Origin: an uncultured Aquimarina sp.
GTDB lineage: Bacteria; Bacteroidota; Bacteroidia; Flavobacteriales; Flavobacteriaceae
DNA: 54,432 bases
Assembly: GCA_937951135.1 (NCBI GenBank)
Contig: CALFCI010000124.1
Span: forward strand, 1 to 54,432
Reading direction: 5' to 3'
Positions 36,017 through 44,666 of the stretch are shown in pieces (position 1 is the first letter of the stretch; every line of letters begins with the position of its first letter). The position numbers and the translations under genes are program-made. The notes under the pieces were generated by a model. It saw nothing but the letters and a program-made list of their open reading frames with translations. It made no database searches and had not been told where the DNA came from.

Positions 36017-36619
36017 ATGTCTTTAAAGAAATCCATTTTCGTTATTATTCTAGTATTATTGATTGACCAGATTTCTAAGATATATATCAAAACACATTTC
36101 TCATTGCATCAAGAACTTCGTGTATTTGATTGGTTTCGAATCATATTTGTTGAGAATAAAGGAATGGCTTGGGGATTTGAATTGCCAGGTAACTACGGTA
36201 AGCTATTGCTTACTTTGTTTCGTGTTGTTGCGATTTCAGGAATAGGATATTGGTTGTATGATTCGGTTCGTAAAGGAAGTGCTGCGATACTTACATTTTG
36301 CATAGCGCTTATCTTTGCAGGTGCTTTTGGAAACATATTAGATTCGATTTTATATGGTCTGATCTTTAATGAAAGTACTTTTGTTCAGATCGCTAGTTTC
36401 ATGCCAGAAGAAGGAGGTTATGAAAGGTTATTTTATGGAAAGGTAGTAGATATGATTCAGTTAAACCTGTATAATGGAACGCTTCCAGAATGGATTCCTA
36501 TTTGGGGAGGGAGTCATTTTTCTTTTTTTGACCCTGTGTTTAATGTTGCAGACTCTGCAATTAGTGTTGGTGTATTTTTACTATTAGTATTCAACAAAAA
36601 AGCTTTTCCAAAAACGTAA
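36017..36619 (+). CDS. lspA: lipoprotein signal peptidase (signal peptidase II)
   Basis: 200 aa with four membrane helices. Cleaves prolipoproteins before the lipidated Cys. Catalytic aspartates are Asp145 in GKVVDMIQL and Asp179 in FNVADSAISVG; FVENKGMAWGFE is the family's N-terminal motif. It carries a larger central insertion (~115-140) than E. coli LspA, common in Bacteroidota. It would process the lipoproteins seen at 80-1126, 16005-17312 and 19967-21088. Confidence 0.96.
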   Translation: MSLKKSIFVIILVLLIDQISKIYIKTHFSLHQELRVFDWFRIIFVENKGMAWGFELPGNYGKLLLTLFRVVAISGIGYWLYDSVRKGSAAILTFCIALIFAGAFGNILDSILYGLIFNESTFVQIASFMPEEGGYERLFYGKVVDMIQLNLYNGTLPEWIPIWGGSHFSFFDPVFNVADSAISVGVFLLLVFNKKAFPKT

Positions 36620-36622
36620 TAC

Positions 36623-36712
36623 TCATACAATTTACGATTTACGATTTTAAAATCATCTATCGGAGTTCTTAATAGCACGCTATTCAATATGCTAAAAAGT
36701 GATATCCAAATT
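36623..36712. repeat. dispersed repeat family 4, copy 1
   Basis: Begins CTCATACAATTTACGATTTA and ends CTATTCAATATGCTAAAAAG then GTGATATCCAAATTG. It is similar along its length to 39935-40036. No coding potential. Confidence 0.75.
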
Positions 36713-36729
36713 GATATTATACATGAACT

Positions 36730-36960
36730 CACTAGTATCCACTTAAAAGAATATAGATCGCTTCGCTACAGGAATCAAGAGCCAAGACTTGTGCGTAAAA
36801 ATCTGATTATTAAATTATTAAAAAATCAACTACAGATAAATGTACGTTACTCCTAAATGAAGTACAACTTTCTAATGAAATCAATTTAGAAGATAAAGAC
36901 TGTTACGCTTTTAAAAGCAAGGGATGTGAGAGTGTTTTCTTTTTTTAGTAGACCCTAATG
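36730..36960. mobile_element. MITE-like element, family 1, copy 2
   Basis: 231 bp. Terminal inverted repeats CACTAGTATCCACTTAAAAG and, from the right end, CATTAGGGTCTACTAAAAAA. It is flanked by a perfect 9-bp direct repeat, ACATGAACT (36721-36729 and 36961-36969), a target-site duplication. Near-identical in the interior to 10590-10824. It encodes no intact protein. Confidence 0.88.
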
Positions 36961-37340
36961 ACATGAACTGACACCTGATTGCAATGCGTAATGATTTAAA
37001 AACCATTATTCCTTTTGCTTGCTATAGGTAGCACCCCTTCTAATTACCTTAAAATGGTTGGATTCTCTATATTTTTGAAATTAATCGAAGTGGTTCTGGT
37101 ATTCGTTGTTACGCTAAATTTTTAGGAAGAATAGTATTTCTGGATACTTAAAAGATTTATGAGGGGTTTATGGATATCACCTAATGCTCTAAATATATTT
37201 AAAATCGTGTAATATTTCTACACATTTATGTAGAATCCACACTTTTTTGTTTTTGTTAAAAAATCAGATAAATTTTAATTAATTGATAACCAAGTATTTA
37301 TATGTGTTTTTTTGAAGCACACGTTTTGGAATGATTATGT

Positions 37341-37373
37341 ATAGTATACTTATTGAAAGTATTTTTATACTAT
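37341..37373. promoter_or_regulatory. inverted repeat ATAGTATA/TATACTAT before a small secreted-protein gene
   Basis: 8-bp arms at 37341-37348 and 37366-37373, ending 8 bp before the ATG. The same AGTATA half-site is in the larger palindrome at 37897-37939. A possible operator, but the AT-rich composition makes chance matches likely. Confidence 0.35.
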
Positions 37374-37380
37374 ATTCAAA

Positions 37381-37710
37381 ATGGAAAGAATTATTATGAT
37401 AATAGCAATAGTCGTTAGCATAACTTCAGCACAAGGAATAACTGCGCAAGATGAATGGTCACAATCATATAGCTCAGAATATCTGGCTTATGAACATGAA
37501 CAACATCAATATACAGAGATTGAAATCGTAGAGTTGCCAATGTCATTACAAAATGCGATAGCGAATAGCTACAACAGTTTACGATTATACAAAGCATACA
37601 TCTCTAAAGACAACACCTATAAAGTTGTACTTAAAGGAGATGAAGATTACACCAAAATAGTGTTTGCGAATGCTAAAGGTGAATGGATAGAGCCGAACAA
37701 CAAATCTTAA
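37381..37710 (+). CDS. small secreted protein of unknown function
   Basis: 109 aa. Signal peptide (residues ~1-21, ending ...GITAQ-DEW), so periplasmic or secreted. The remainder has a PepSY/DUF2874-like feel: LPMSLQNAIANSYNSLRLYK then a charged KDNTYKVVLKGDEDYTKIVF strand pair ending in GEWIE. Similar small proteins occur near two-component regulators in flavobacteria. It precedes a sigma-54 regulator gene, separated by a terminator. Confidence 0.75.
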   Translation: MERIIMIIAIVVSITSAQGITAQDEWSQSYSSEYLAYEHEQHQYTEIEIVELPMSLQNAIANSYNSLRLYKAYISKDNTYKVVLKGDEDYTKIVFANAKGEWIEPNNKS

Positions 37711-37780
37711 ATCTAGGGGTAGAAAAGAATATCGGTATTACAACTATTGTGATAGTGATATAAAAAAGTTGTTTAGTGCT

Positions 37781-37812
37781 AAAAGAGACTCAATCCCAAG
37801 AGTCTCTTTTTT
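37781..37812 (+). terminator. intrinsic terminator after the small secreted-protein gene
   Basis: AAAAGAGACT (37781-37790) pairs with AGTCTCTTTT (37801-37810), followed by T residues. 71 bp after the stop codon. Confidence 0.88.
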
Positions 37813-37896
37813 GTTTTAGGCTATTGGGCAAAGAAATTAAGATGTGTTTTTAGTAAATTTTCATGCCCATTACTATTTATTTTTACGTTTCTTAGC

Positions 37897-37939
37897 GATA
37901 CTATACTAAACACTATTGTTTTTATGTTTAGTATAGTAT
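37897..37939. promoter_or_regulatory. 15-bp inverted repeat upstream of the sigma-54 regulator gene
   Basis: ATACTATACTAAACA (37898-37912) and its perfect complement TGTTTAGTATAGTAT (37925-37939) around a 12-nt loop, 30 bp before the regulator's ATG. No T-run follows, so an operator or mRNA leader structure is more likely than a terminator. Possibly an autoregulatory site. Confidence 0.5.
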
Positions 37940-37968
37940 AATCATTTGTATCGTATTATTTTAGTGTT

Positions 37969-39315
37969 ATGCCAAGAATCCTTATTATAGAAGACGACAT
38001 TCCTTTTTGCACCATGCTCAAAACATTTTTGATCAAAAAGGAATTTGAGGTTGCTACTGCATTTTCGGGTGTTGAAGCGATCACAAAGATTAAAGAACGA
38101 TTCTTTGATATTGTCATTACAGATGTGCGTTTACCAGACCTTGATGGCATAACAATACTGAATGAAATTAAGAATTATAATAGCAGCACTGAAGTGATTG
38201 TAATGACTGGATATGCAGAGGTCAATATGGCAGTACAGTCTATAAAACAAGGGGCGTTTGATTATGTAGCGAAACCCTTCAATCCAGATACAATACTTAA
38301 AGCGATTACTAAAGCTTTGCAAGTTCGTACTGATGTGCCTGAACGTGATTCAAAGGAAGCTACCGTAGCCAAAGTAAAAGGCACTACTACATCTTTTGTA
38401 AAAGGAATCAGTGATGCGTCTAAAAAACTGAAAGAGTATATTGCTCTTGTTGCTCCTACTCGTATGTCGGTATTAGTGATTGGAGATAGTGGTACTGGAA
38501 AGGAATACGTAGCCAGTAGTGTTCATAATGCTAGTAAACGATCTGAAAAACCATTTGTAGCTGTAGATTGTGGCGCAATTCCTAAAGAGATTGCATCTAG
38601 TGAATTTTTTGGTCATGTAAAAGGATCTTTTACTGGAGCAGTACAGGATAAAGTAGGTCATTTCGAAGCGGCAAATGGCGGTACATTATTTTTGGATGAA
38701 ATAGGGAACTTAAGTTATGAATTGCAAGTGCAGTTGCTACGTGCGCTTCAGGAACGTAAAATAAAACCTGTAGGGAGTAACATTGAAATAGCAGTGGATA
38801 TAAGAGTGATTGCAGCAACCAATGAGGACTTAAGTCACGCTGTAAAAGAAGGGGAGTTTCGGGAAGATTTGTTCCATCGCCTCAATGAATTTTCGATTAA
38901 GGTACCACCTTTAAAAGATCGTATAGAAGATTTACTACTCTTTGCAAATCATTTTCTAGAAGAATCTAATGTCGAATTAGATAAACATAGTGTGGGCTTT
39001 ACACATGAAGTTATTGAAGTCTTTAAAAAATATAGTTGGCCGGGTAACCTTAGAGAATTAAAAAATATAGTGCGTCGTGCAGTATTACTATCCCAACAGG
39101 AATTTATTGAAATATCTGCATTACCTAATGATATTATGTATCCTAAAGATGTTATAAAAGAGGACTATGGTTTATTTAAAAATCAAAATGAGCAAGAATT
39201 AATTTTAGACGCCCTAGATAAAGCTAATGGTAACAAGGCAAAAGCGGCTAGAATGTTGTCAATAGATCGTAAAACTTTGTATAACAAGCTAAAACAATAT
39301 GACATTAGCTTATAA
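37969..39315 (+). CDS. sigma-54-dependent response regulator (NtrC family)
   Basis: 448 aa in three domains. Receiver (1-120): acidic IIEDD pocket, phosphoacceptor Asp52 in TDVRLPDLDG, Lys in VAKPFNP. AAA+ activator (~140-375): Walker A GDSGTGKE (172-179), sigma-54 contact loop GSFTGA (219-224; the usual GAFTGA with Ala to Ser), Walker B LFLDEIG, and the sensor region. C-terminal Fis-type helix-turn-helix (~405-448): NKAKAARMLSIDRKTLYNKL. No cognate kinase is adjacent. The GSFTGA variant is found in functional activators. Confidence 0.95.
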   Translation: MPRILIIEDDIPFCTMLKTFLIKKEFEVATAFSGVEAITKIKERFFDIVITDVRLPDLDGITILNEIKNYNSSTEVIVMTGYAEVNMAVQSIKQGAFDYVAKPFNPDTILKAITKALQVRTDVPERDSKEATVAKVKGTTTSFVKGISDASKKLKEYIALVAPTRMSVLVIGDSGTGKEYVASSVHNASKRSEKPFVAVDCGAIPKEIASSEFFGHVKGSFTGAVQDKVGHFEAANGGTLFLDEIGNLSYELQVQLLRALQERKIKPVGSNIEIAVDIRVIAATNEDLSHAVKEGEFREDLFHRLNEFSIKVPPLKDRIEDLLLFANHFLEESNVELDKHSVGFTHEVIEVFKKYSWPGNLRELKNIVRRAVLLSQQEFIEISALPNDIMYPKDVIKEDYGLFKNQNEQELILDALDKANGNKAKAARMLSIDRKTLYNKLKQYDISL

Positions 39316-39353
39316 TGATTTTGATCGTATAGCAACGTATCTTTACGTTTCGT

Positions 39354-39836
39354 ATGAATGAGTCTCCAAAACGCAAATCGGTTACAGTAGCAGAAGCTAC
39401 AAAAAAAATGGAACACTATTGTGCGTACCAAGAGCGGTGCCATAAAGAAGTATGGACAAAGCTAGCAACGATGCACCTTATTCCTGAAGCAAAAGAACAA
39501 ATTGTATTGCATTTATTTGAGCATAATTTTTTGAATGAAGAACGTTTTGCACGAAGTTTTGCTAGAGGAAAGTTTGCTATTAAAAAATGGGGGAAGCAAC
39601 GTATTACTAGAGAACTAAAACTGCGTAACATCTCACCATATAATATCAAATTAGGATTACAAGAAATTACAGAAACTGATTATTACGCTACGTTTCATGA
39701 ACTAGCAGAAAAAAAGTGGGCTGCACTTACCGAGACAGATACTTATAAAAAAAGAAAAAAATTAATTGACTATTTGTTATATCGAGGTTGGGAGTCACAT
39801 TTAGTATTTGAAAAAAGTAAGGAACTATTAGAGTAA
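39354..39836 (+). CDS. recX: regulatory protein RecX
   Basis: 160 aa built of three-helix repeats. Modulates RecA filaments in the known systems. Visible family pattern: YCAYQERCHKEVWTKL, LFEHNFLNEERFARSFARGK, KKWGKQRITRELKLRNIS, and LIDYLLYRGWE. recA is not nearby. It starts 38 bp after the sigma-54 regulator. Confidence 0.92.
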   Translation: MNESPKRKSVTVAEATKKMEHYCAYQERCHKEVWTKLATMHLIPEAKEQIVLHLFEHNFLNEERFARSFARGKFAIKKWGKQRITRELKLRNISPYNIKLGLQEITETDYYATFHELAEKKWAALTETDTYKKRKKLIDYLLYRGWESHLVFEKSKELLE

Positions 39837-39934
39837 GTATAGCGTAAACGCTTTGAGCTAGTATAGGCGTATTCAGAACATAGAAGCATTTGAGTATTTC
39901 AAGAGACATGGTGACAATGATATAGTTACTGAGC

Positions 39935-40036
39935 ATCTCATACAATTTACGATTTTAGATTTTGAAATTTGAAATCGCATATTGTAATTCTTAATAGTAC
40001 CCTATTCAATATGCAAAAAAGGGATATCCAAATTGT
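39935..40036. repeat. dispersed repeat family 4, copy 2 (interrupted by MITE-2)
   Basis: Starts CTCATACAATTTACGATTTT and ends TATCCAAATTGT, aligning with 36623-36712. The MITE-2 element begins directly after it. Confidence 0.75.
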
Positions 40037-40153
40037 CTAAGTACATGATAAAAAATTATAATGATTTGATTTTCATGTACACAAATAGAATCTCATGATA
40101 AAAAAACAGTTATTCGTTTTTTAGATGTTTGCTAATTTTTGTCATGTACTAAA
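40037..40153. mobile_element. MITE-like element, family 2, short variant
   Basis: 117 bp with ends CTAAGTACATGATAAAAA and, from the right, TTTAGTACATGACAAAAATT. Flanked by CCAAATTGT (40028-40036) and CCAAACTGT (40154-40162), an 8/9 target duplication. It lacks the central palindrome of the other copies and contains a second, inner pair of TCATGATAAAA-type ends. Confidence 0.75.
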
Positions 40154-40481
40154 CCAAACTGTATAAGTTTCTGAGTTTCAAAGCTATTTATTTTTAGGTG
40201 CTTTCTTGGATAGTTCTAAACACCCACGAATAGTATCCATTATATCCTAAAAGTGACCTCACTTTTAGCTATTTTACCAAAAAAATGGGGTGTAGCACTG
40301 TGAGTAGCATCATAGTATGCTAAAAATTTATCAATGAAGGTAAAAACTACTATTCATAAAGAATATGATGCTTAGCTACTTAGAACCTTTGTAACTGAGC
40401 ATATAGCTATAAAGTAGTTTTAAATATCTAGATGATGCTACTTTCTGAATGCGCCTAGTATAGCCCAAATAATATTTGGTT

Positions 40482-41363
40482 TTAAGATACCGGAGTTTTG
40501 ATGCCATTATTACGATGAGTACGTTCAATTGCTTTTCTGTTTTTGTAAGCAATCCATTTTTCATTTTTTAAGCTACGCATGATATTATCAAAATAACGCA
40601 TGAGAAAAAAATTATAGGATCCTTTAATAAAATGATTAGTATCACGAGTCATAGAACGAATACTCATAGAAAACCCTGGGGTAAGGTAGGTCATTTGGTG
40701 CCAGTATCCTTCGGGCATATATAATGTTTCACCATGAGACAGTTCGGTACGGTAGCCTTTGGCTTTTTTTAATGCAGGCCATTTTTCTAGATCTGGATTC
40801 GTAAAATCAATATCTTGATGTGCAATTAACGCATGTGGGACTTTATATAAGTACTTGGTTTGCGAAGGAGGATATAGAATACATTGTTTTTTTCCATGAA
40901 AATGAAAATGAAAAATGTTGGCGTAATCGATATCATAATGCATAAAAACCTTAGCATTCTCTCCTCCAAAGAAAAGGAATGGTAATTTTTTTAAAAATTT
41001 TAATCCAATATCGGGGAACGCATAATCGTTTTGTAATGCAGGTACTTCCTTTAGTAAATTATATAAAAAAATCCGGTACGTTGTGGGTTCTCGCTGTAGC
41101 AAGTCTATATAATCGTTCATTTTCATGTACCGATGCGGTTCATTGAACTTTTGCTTTGCATTAATAGGTCGATCATCAAACAATGGCACTTCTTTATCCC
41201 CAGCCACTTTTGCGATGTATTCCAGATTCCATTTGGAATACGCAGGCCAATCGGCTATAAAACGCTCAATAATCACAGGTTTTTGAGGTTTATGATACTG
41301 TTCTAAAAAGTCTTTTTTAGAGATGCGTTGTACTCTAGGAATGTCTTTTAATTCTAGTTGCAC
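40482..41363 (-). CDS. cupin-like (JmjC-type) domain protein
   Basis: 293 aa cytosolic protein of the cupin_8/JmjC family of Fe(II)/2-oxoglutarate hydroxylases. The metal triad is likely His142-x-Asp144 in FMHYDIDYANIFHFHFHGKK and His222 in PEGYWHQMTYL; Lys/Tyr residues of the QCILYPP strand fit the co-substrate site. Substrate unknown; relatives hydroxylate proteins or tRNA. It lies downstream of bioB on the same strand, separated by a family-3 repeat. Confidence 0.88.
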   Translation of the reverse strand: MQLELKDIPRVQRISKKDFLEQYHKPQKPVIIERFIADWPAYSKWNLEYIAKVAGDKEVPLFDDRPINAKQKFNEPHRYMKMNDYIDLLQREPTTYRIFLYNLLKEVPALQNDYAFPDIGLKFLKKLPFLFFGGENAKVFMHYDIDYANIFHFHFHGKKQCILYPPSQTKYLYKVPHALIAHQDIDFTNPDLEKWPALKKAKGYRTELSHGETLYMPEGYWHQMTYLTPGFSMSIRSMTRDTNHFIKGSYNFFLMRYFDNIMRSLKNEKWIAYKNRKAIERTHRNNGIKTPVS

Positions 41364-41401
41364 TATAATATTAAGTTAATTGATGTATATAAAAACAACG
41401 A

Positions 41402-41502
41402 TTTAATCCACATTGTGGAATTTAATTCTCCGGGGCTTGTCTCGAAATGTGAAAAATAGTTATTTGTTGGATGCCCCATGAGCTTGCTCCGAGGCAGTTG
41501 AC
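41402..41502 (+). repeat. dispersed repeat family 3, long form (copy C)
   Basis: Contains both the left part TTAATCCACATTGTGGAATT and the long-form insert CTTGTCTCGAAATGTGAAAA ... CCATGAGCTTGCTCCGAGGC, ending AGTTGAC. Compared with the short copies A and D, the extra ~57 bp are bounded by CTCCGGGG and CTCCGAGG, i.e. a near direct repeat. Confidence 0.82.
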
Positions 41503-41503
41503 T

Positions 41504-42586
41504 TTATGCTTTATTTTTTGCAGCTTCGTTTCTAGCGATATGATGTGCAGGTCTAGACCATTTCGGTTTCTCACCTAAAGTTTCTAGTTTAGAATGTACA
41601 GCCTCAATAGTTTCTGGCTGTGCTTTCTTTACAAAAGGTTGTTGTGGTGTTAGTCCTAGTTTTTTAAATAATTCCATATCCTCTTTAACATCTGGATTTG
41701 GAGTAGTTAATAATTTATCTCCTGCAAAAATAGAATTGGCTCCTGCAAAAAAGCACATTGCCTGTCCTTCGCGGCTCATCTCTGTGCGTCCAGCAGACAA
41801 TCGTACTTGAGTTTGAGGCATTACAATTCGTGTAGTTGCAACCATACGAATCATCTCCCAAATTTCTACGGTTTGCTGATCTTCCAAAGGGGTTCCTTCT
41901 ACAGCAACCAATGCATTGATAGGCACAGACTCTGGCTGTGGGTCTAACTTTGCCAATGCAGCAACCATTCCGGCGCGATCTTTTGGGGTTTCACCCATAC
42001 CAATAATACCTCCACTACATACAGTTACATTCGTTTTACGCACATTTGCAATAGTAGCTAGTCGATCTTCATACCCGCGAGTAGAGATTACTTCTTTATA
42101 ATATTCTTCTGATGTATCTAAGTTATGATTATAAGCATATAAGCCTGCTTCAGCAAGACGTGCTGCTTGATTTTCTGTAATCATCCCTAGTGTACAACAT
42201 ACTTCCATGTCTAATTTATTGATGGTACGCACCATTTCTAATACATCATCAAACTCAGGGCCATCTTTTACATTACGCCAAGCTGCACCCATACATACTC
42301 TAGAACTTCCAGAAGATTTGGCACGTAAGGCTTGGGCTTTCACCTGCTGTACGCTCATCAAATCATTACCATCAACATCGGTATGGTATCGTGCTGCTTG
42401 TGGGCAGTAACCACAATCTTCAGGACATCCCCCTGTTTTTATCGAAAGTAAGGTCGAAACCTGTACGGTATTAGGGTCATGATGTTCGCGGTGAATCGTA
42501 GCCGCTTTATATAGCAATTCCATTAATGGAGTATCGTAAATCTCCATAATTTCTTCTGTAGTCCAATCGTGTCTAATAACGCTCAT
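41504..42586 (-). CDS. bioB: biotin synthase
   Basis: 360 aa radical-SAM enzyme that inserts sulfur into dethiobiotin, the last step of biotin synthesis. The 4Fe-4S/SAM motif is [10 protein letters not shown] (Cys54, Cys58, Cys61). Further BioB segments: [15 protein letters not shown] (auxiliary-cluster Cys), [24 protein letters not shown], and [10 protein letters not shown]. It points away from the other biotin genes; the next minus-strand gene upstream is a ketoacyl synthase, 539 bp away. Confidence 0.97.
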   Translation of the reverse strand: MSVIRHDWTTEEIMEIYDTPLMELLYKAATIHREHHDPNTVQVSTLLSIKTGGCPEDCGYCPQAARYHTDVDGNDLMSVQQVKAQALRAKSSGSSRVCMGAAWRNVKDGPEFDDVLEMVRTINKLDMEVCCTLGMITENQAARLAEAGLYAYNHNLDTSEEYYKEVISTRGYEDRLATIANVRKTNVTVCSGGIIGMGETPKDRAGMVAALAKLDPQPESVPINALVAVEGTPLEDQQTVEIWEMIRMVATTRIVMPQTQVRLSAGRTEMSREGQAMCFFAGANSIFAGDKLLTTPNPDVKEDMELFKKLGLTPQQPFVKKAQPETIEAVHSKLETLGEKPKWSRPAHHIARNEAAKNKA

Positions 42587-42674
42587 AAAAATAGGATGTC
42601 TTAAGATTCAAAAGTAATTGTTTACCGCCATAAAATACAAATTATTGTGCAGTTATTTGTGATCTATTCTTTAA

Positions 42675-42707
42675 TACATGACAAAAATTAGCAAACATCT
42701 AAAAAAC
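42675..42707. repeat. 33-bp MITE-2 end fragment
   Basis: TACATGACAAAAATTAGCAA and the next 13 bp are an exact inverted match to 40116-40148, the right end of the short MITE-2 variant. A solo end, or one half of an inverted pair flanking the cupin and bioB genes. Confidence 0.7.
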
Positions 42708-42822
42708 AGGAATTAAGGAACTTTTTCCGAGTGTATAATCTTTTGTAATGTTTTAAGAATCAAGAGACAAGAACCAAGACTAATAAAATAAATAACTGTT
42801 TTTTTATAATTGTAAATCAGAG

Positions 42823-42991
42823 CTGAGTACATGACAAAAAATAATTATTCTCTATGTAAAGTTGTATCATCACTTTGTAATTCAGACCTACTAGGTTTTC
42901 AAAACCTAGTAGGTCTAACAAAGCAAGCATCTCTAAAACTTTGATTATCAAAAATTTAAAACATAGCAACTAATTTTTGTAATGTACTTAG
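42823..42991. mobile_element. MITE-like element, family 2, full copy
   Basis: 169 bp between CTGAGTACATGACAAAAAAT and its inverted counterpart (...TTTTTGTAATGTACTTAG). The centre holds a 33-bp palindrome: 16-bp arms AGACCTACTAGGTTTT (42884-42899) and complement (42901-42916). Flanks AAATCAGAG and AGTCTATTG do not match, so no target duplication is seen. Confidence 0.75.
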
Positions 42992-43125
42992 AGTCTATTG
43001 GTAAAAACAAATTGCTAGGCGATCATAAAAATCAGGTTAGAAGATGGAGTAAAAGAATGATTTCAAAGCTTCATGACAGTACTGTTTGATTTTCAGTATA
43101 TAAACCGAATGAAAACAATTCAAAA

Positions 43126-44286
43126 TTAAGGATGTTCGATGATTACAGACACTGCATTCCCTCCAAACCCTACGGCATTGACCAGTACACGTTTTATTTT
43201 TTTTGGGGATGTTGTTTTTGGGAGATATGGAACTGGAATAAAATGTTGATGTGTTAACATCAGTAGTGCCATTTCAATACTTAATAGTCCACTGGCTCCA
43301 AAAGTATGTCCAATTTTCCATTTATTATTGGTTAATGCAGGATGTTTTGCTCCAAATACAGCGTGTACGGCATTATATTCTGCTTGATCTCCTTTTATGG
43401 TGCCGGGAGTATGCATTACAATCACATCAATGGTATCTGGTGATACTGCCCCTAGTGCTTTTCGCATTGATTTTTGAAAACATACCGCATCAGTAGTAAT
43501 CGAAATATTATGTTGTAAGTGTTCTGTGGCATACCCTATGCCTGTAATTAGTGCCCGAGCATTAGGAGAAATACCTTTTTCTAAACAAACTACAGCCGCG
43601 CCCTCTCCTAAAAACATACTGTTTCTAGTTTTTTCCAAATGCATAGCTTGACAGGGATACTCCGCTGATGTTTCAGAAGTATAAATTTTTAATGCCTTCA
43701 TTTGTGCAATGGTAAAGGGAGTGAGTGGAGCCTCACTTCCACCGACCAAAAATGTATCCGATAATCCAGATTGTAACCAGGCTACACCATTAAGCACAGC
43801 ATGTAATGCGGTAGAGCAGGTAATGGAATGACTAATATCGGGGCCATCAGTTTGTAAGTCTTGGGCAATCCATGAGGAAATATTGCCAAGTGTTGTTGTG
43901 GGAGAGCTGAATGTAGAAGATACACCTTCTTCTAAAAATTCTTGATGATACTTTTCAAACAATGCTGTTGCTCCTCGTGAAGATCCCATATTGATTCCAA
44001 AATCACGATCTTCATTCCAGCCCGCACTTTGTACGGCTTGTCTTGCGGCATAAATGCCGAATAATACAGTGGTATCTAAATTGCGATAATGATCACTACT
44101 ATTGCGTACTTCTTCAATAGCTATTATTGCAGTTTTAGGCAATCGTGCTACAGCAGTTCGAATACCACTGAAGGATTCAAAAGAAATACAATGAGCGTTA
44201 GTAAGGTATGTATTCCATACCTCATCTTCTGTACTTCCCAATGGAGAAATAGAAGCCAAAGCAGTTATGGATATGGGTTGTTTCAT
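43126..44286 (-). CDS. beta-ketoacyl synthase, divergent FabF-like, beside the biotin genes
   Basis: 386 aa from the ATG at 44286 (MKQPISITALASISPLGS); a longer in-frame start at 44325 adds 13 polar residues. Thiolase fold with Cys157 in SITCSTALHAVLNG, His in VIVMHTPGTIKGDQAE (the usual HGTxT has become HTPGT), and His in KIGHTFGASGLLSIE. The Cys-His-His set is intact, so condensation is plausible. Such synthases sit in biotin loci of Bacteroidota, so a role in making the pimeloyl chain is a reasonable inference, but fatty-acid or aryl-polyene work is not excluded. Confidence 0.85.
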   Translation of the reverse strand: MKQPISITALASISPLGSTEDEVWNTYLTNAHCISFESFSGIRTAVARLPKTAIIAIEEVRNSSDHYRNLDTTVLFGIYAARQAVQSAGWNEDRDFGINMGSSRGATALFEKYHQEFLEEGVSSTFSSPTTTLGNISSWIAQDLQTDGPDISHSITCSTALHAVLNGVAWLQSGLSDTFLVGGSEAPLTPFTIAQMKALKIYTSETSAEYPCQAMHLEKTRNSMFLGEGAAVVCLEKGISPNARALITGIGYATEHLQHNISITTDAVCFQKSMRKALGAVSPDTIDVIVMHTPGTIKGDQAEYNAVHAVFGAKHPALTNNKWKIGHTFGASGLLSIEMALLMLTHQHFIPVPYLPKTTSPKKIKRVLVNAVGFGGNAVSVIIEHP

Positions 44287-44325
44287 TTGCGTTTTCCTAT
44301 TGATGTTCTTTTGGTATGATATCAA

Positions 44326-44666
44326 TGTTTATCTTTACTAGAATTAGAAAGCACAAATGTACTGACTTATATGATGTTGTTCAATAGCTATTGTTTTTTT
44401 GATTGAAATTTAGGTGAGTACATGACAAAAAATAGTTGTTCTCGATTCAAGGTTGCATCATCATTTTGTGATCCAGGCCTACTAGGTTTTGGAAACCTAG
44501 TAGACCTAACAGGGTAGCTAGTTATAAAGCATAGCGACTGTTTTTGTCATGTATTCAGGAAATTTAGGTAAAAAAAACTATTGGAGTTTTTGTTTGAAGG
44601 TGTATTTAGCGTTACTATCGAAGCGATAAAGACAAAAAGATATGTGTATATTAAAAAAAAAGGAAT
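44326..44666. other. 341-bp divergent intergenic region holding a MITE-2 copy
   Basis: Lies between the minus-strand synthase and the plus-strand Coa1-like gene. Apart from the element at 44414-44558 I see no other feature. Confidence 0.55.
44414..44558. mobile_element. MITE-like element, family 2, copy with perfect target duplication
   Basis: 145 bp, starting GTGAGTACATGACAAAAAAT and ending GTCATGTATTCAG. Flanked by GAAATTTAG at 44405-44413 and 44559-44567 (perfect 9 bp). The central palindrome is AGGCCTACTAGGTTTT with a near-complement ending AGTAGACCT. Confidence 0.87.

Larger units (their letters stand above)
36620..37380. other. 761-bp repeat-bearing intergenic region
   Basis: Contains repeat family 4 (36623-36712) and the MITE-1 copy 2 (36730-36960). 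From 36970 to 37330 I see no gene and no recognisable element. A small inverted repeat, ATAGTATA (37341-37348) with TATACTAT (37366-37373), lies just before the next gene. Confidence 0.6.
39837..40481. other. 645-bp repeat cluster between recX and the cupin gene
   Basis: No gene. It holds repeat family 4 copy 2 (39935-40036) and the MITE-2 element (40037-40153). Near both ends lies an inverted pair: GAGCTAGTATAGGCGTATTC (39855 onward) and, reversed, GGGCTATACTAGGCGCATTC (40466 back to 40447). Confidence 0.6.
42587..43125. other. 539-bp intergenic region upstream of bioB with MITE-2 sequences
   Basis: Contains a 33-bp MITE-2 end fragment (42675-42707) and a full MITE-2 copy (42823-42991). AGAATCAAGAGACAAGAACC near 42756 resembles filler also seen inside MITE-1. 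No gene or biotin-repressor-like operator that I can recognise. Confidence 0.55.

Noticed and set aside
42884..42916. Central MITE-2 palindrome as a stand-alone terminator
   Set aside because: It lacks a T-run and is found within the element in at least three copies, so it belongs to the element.
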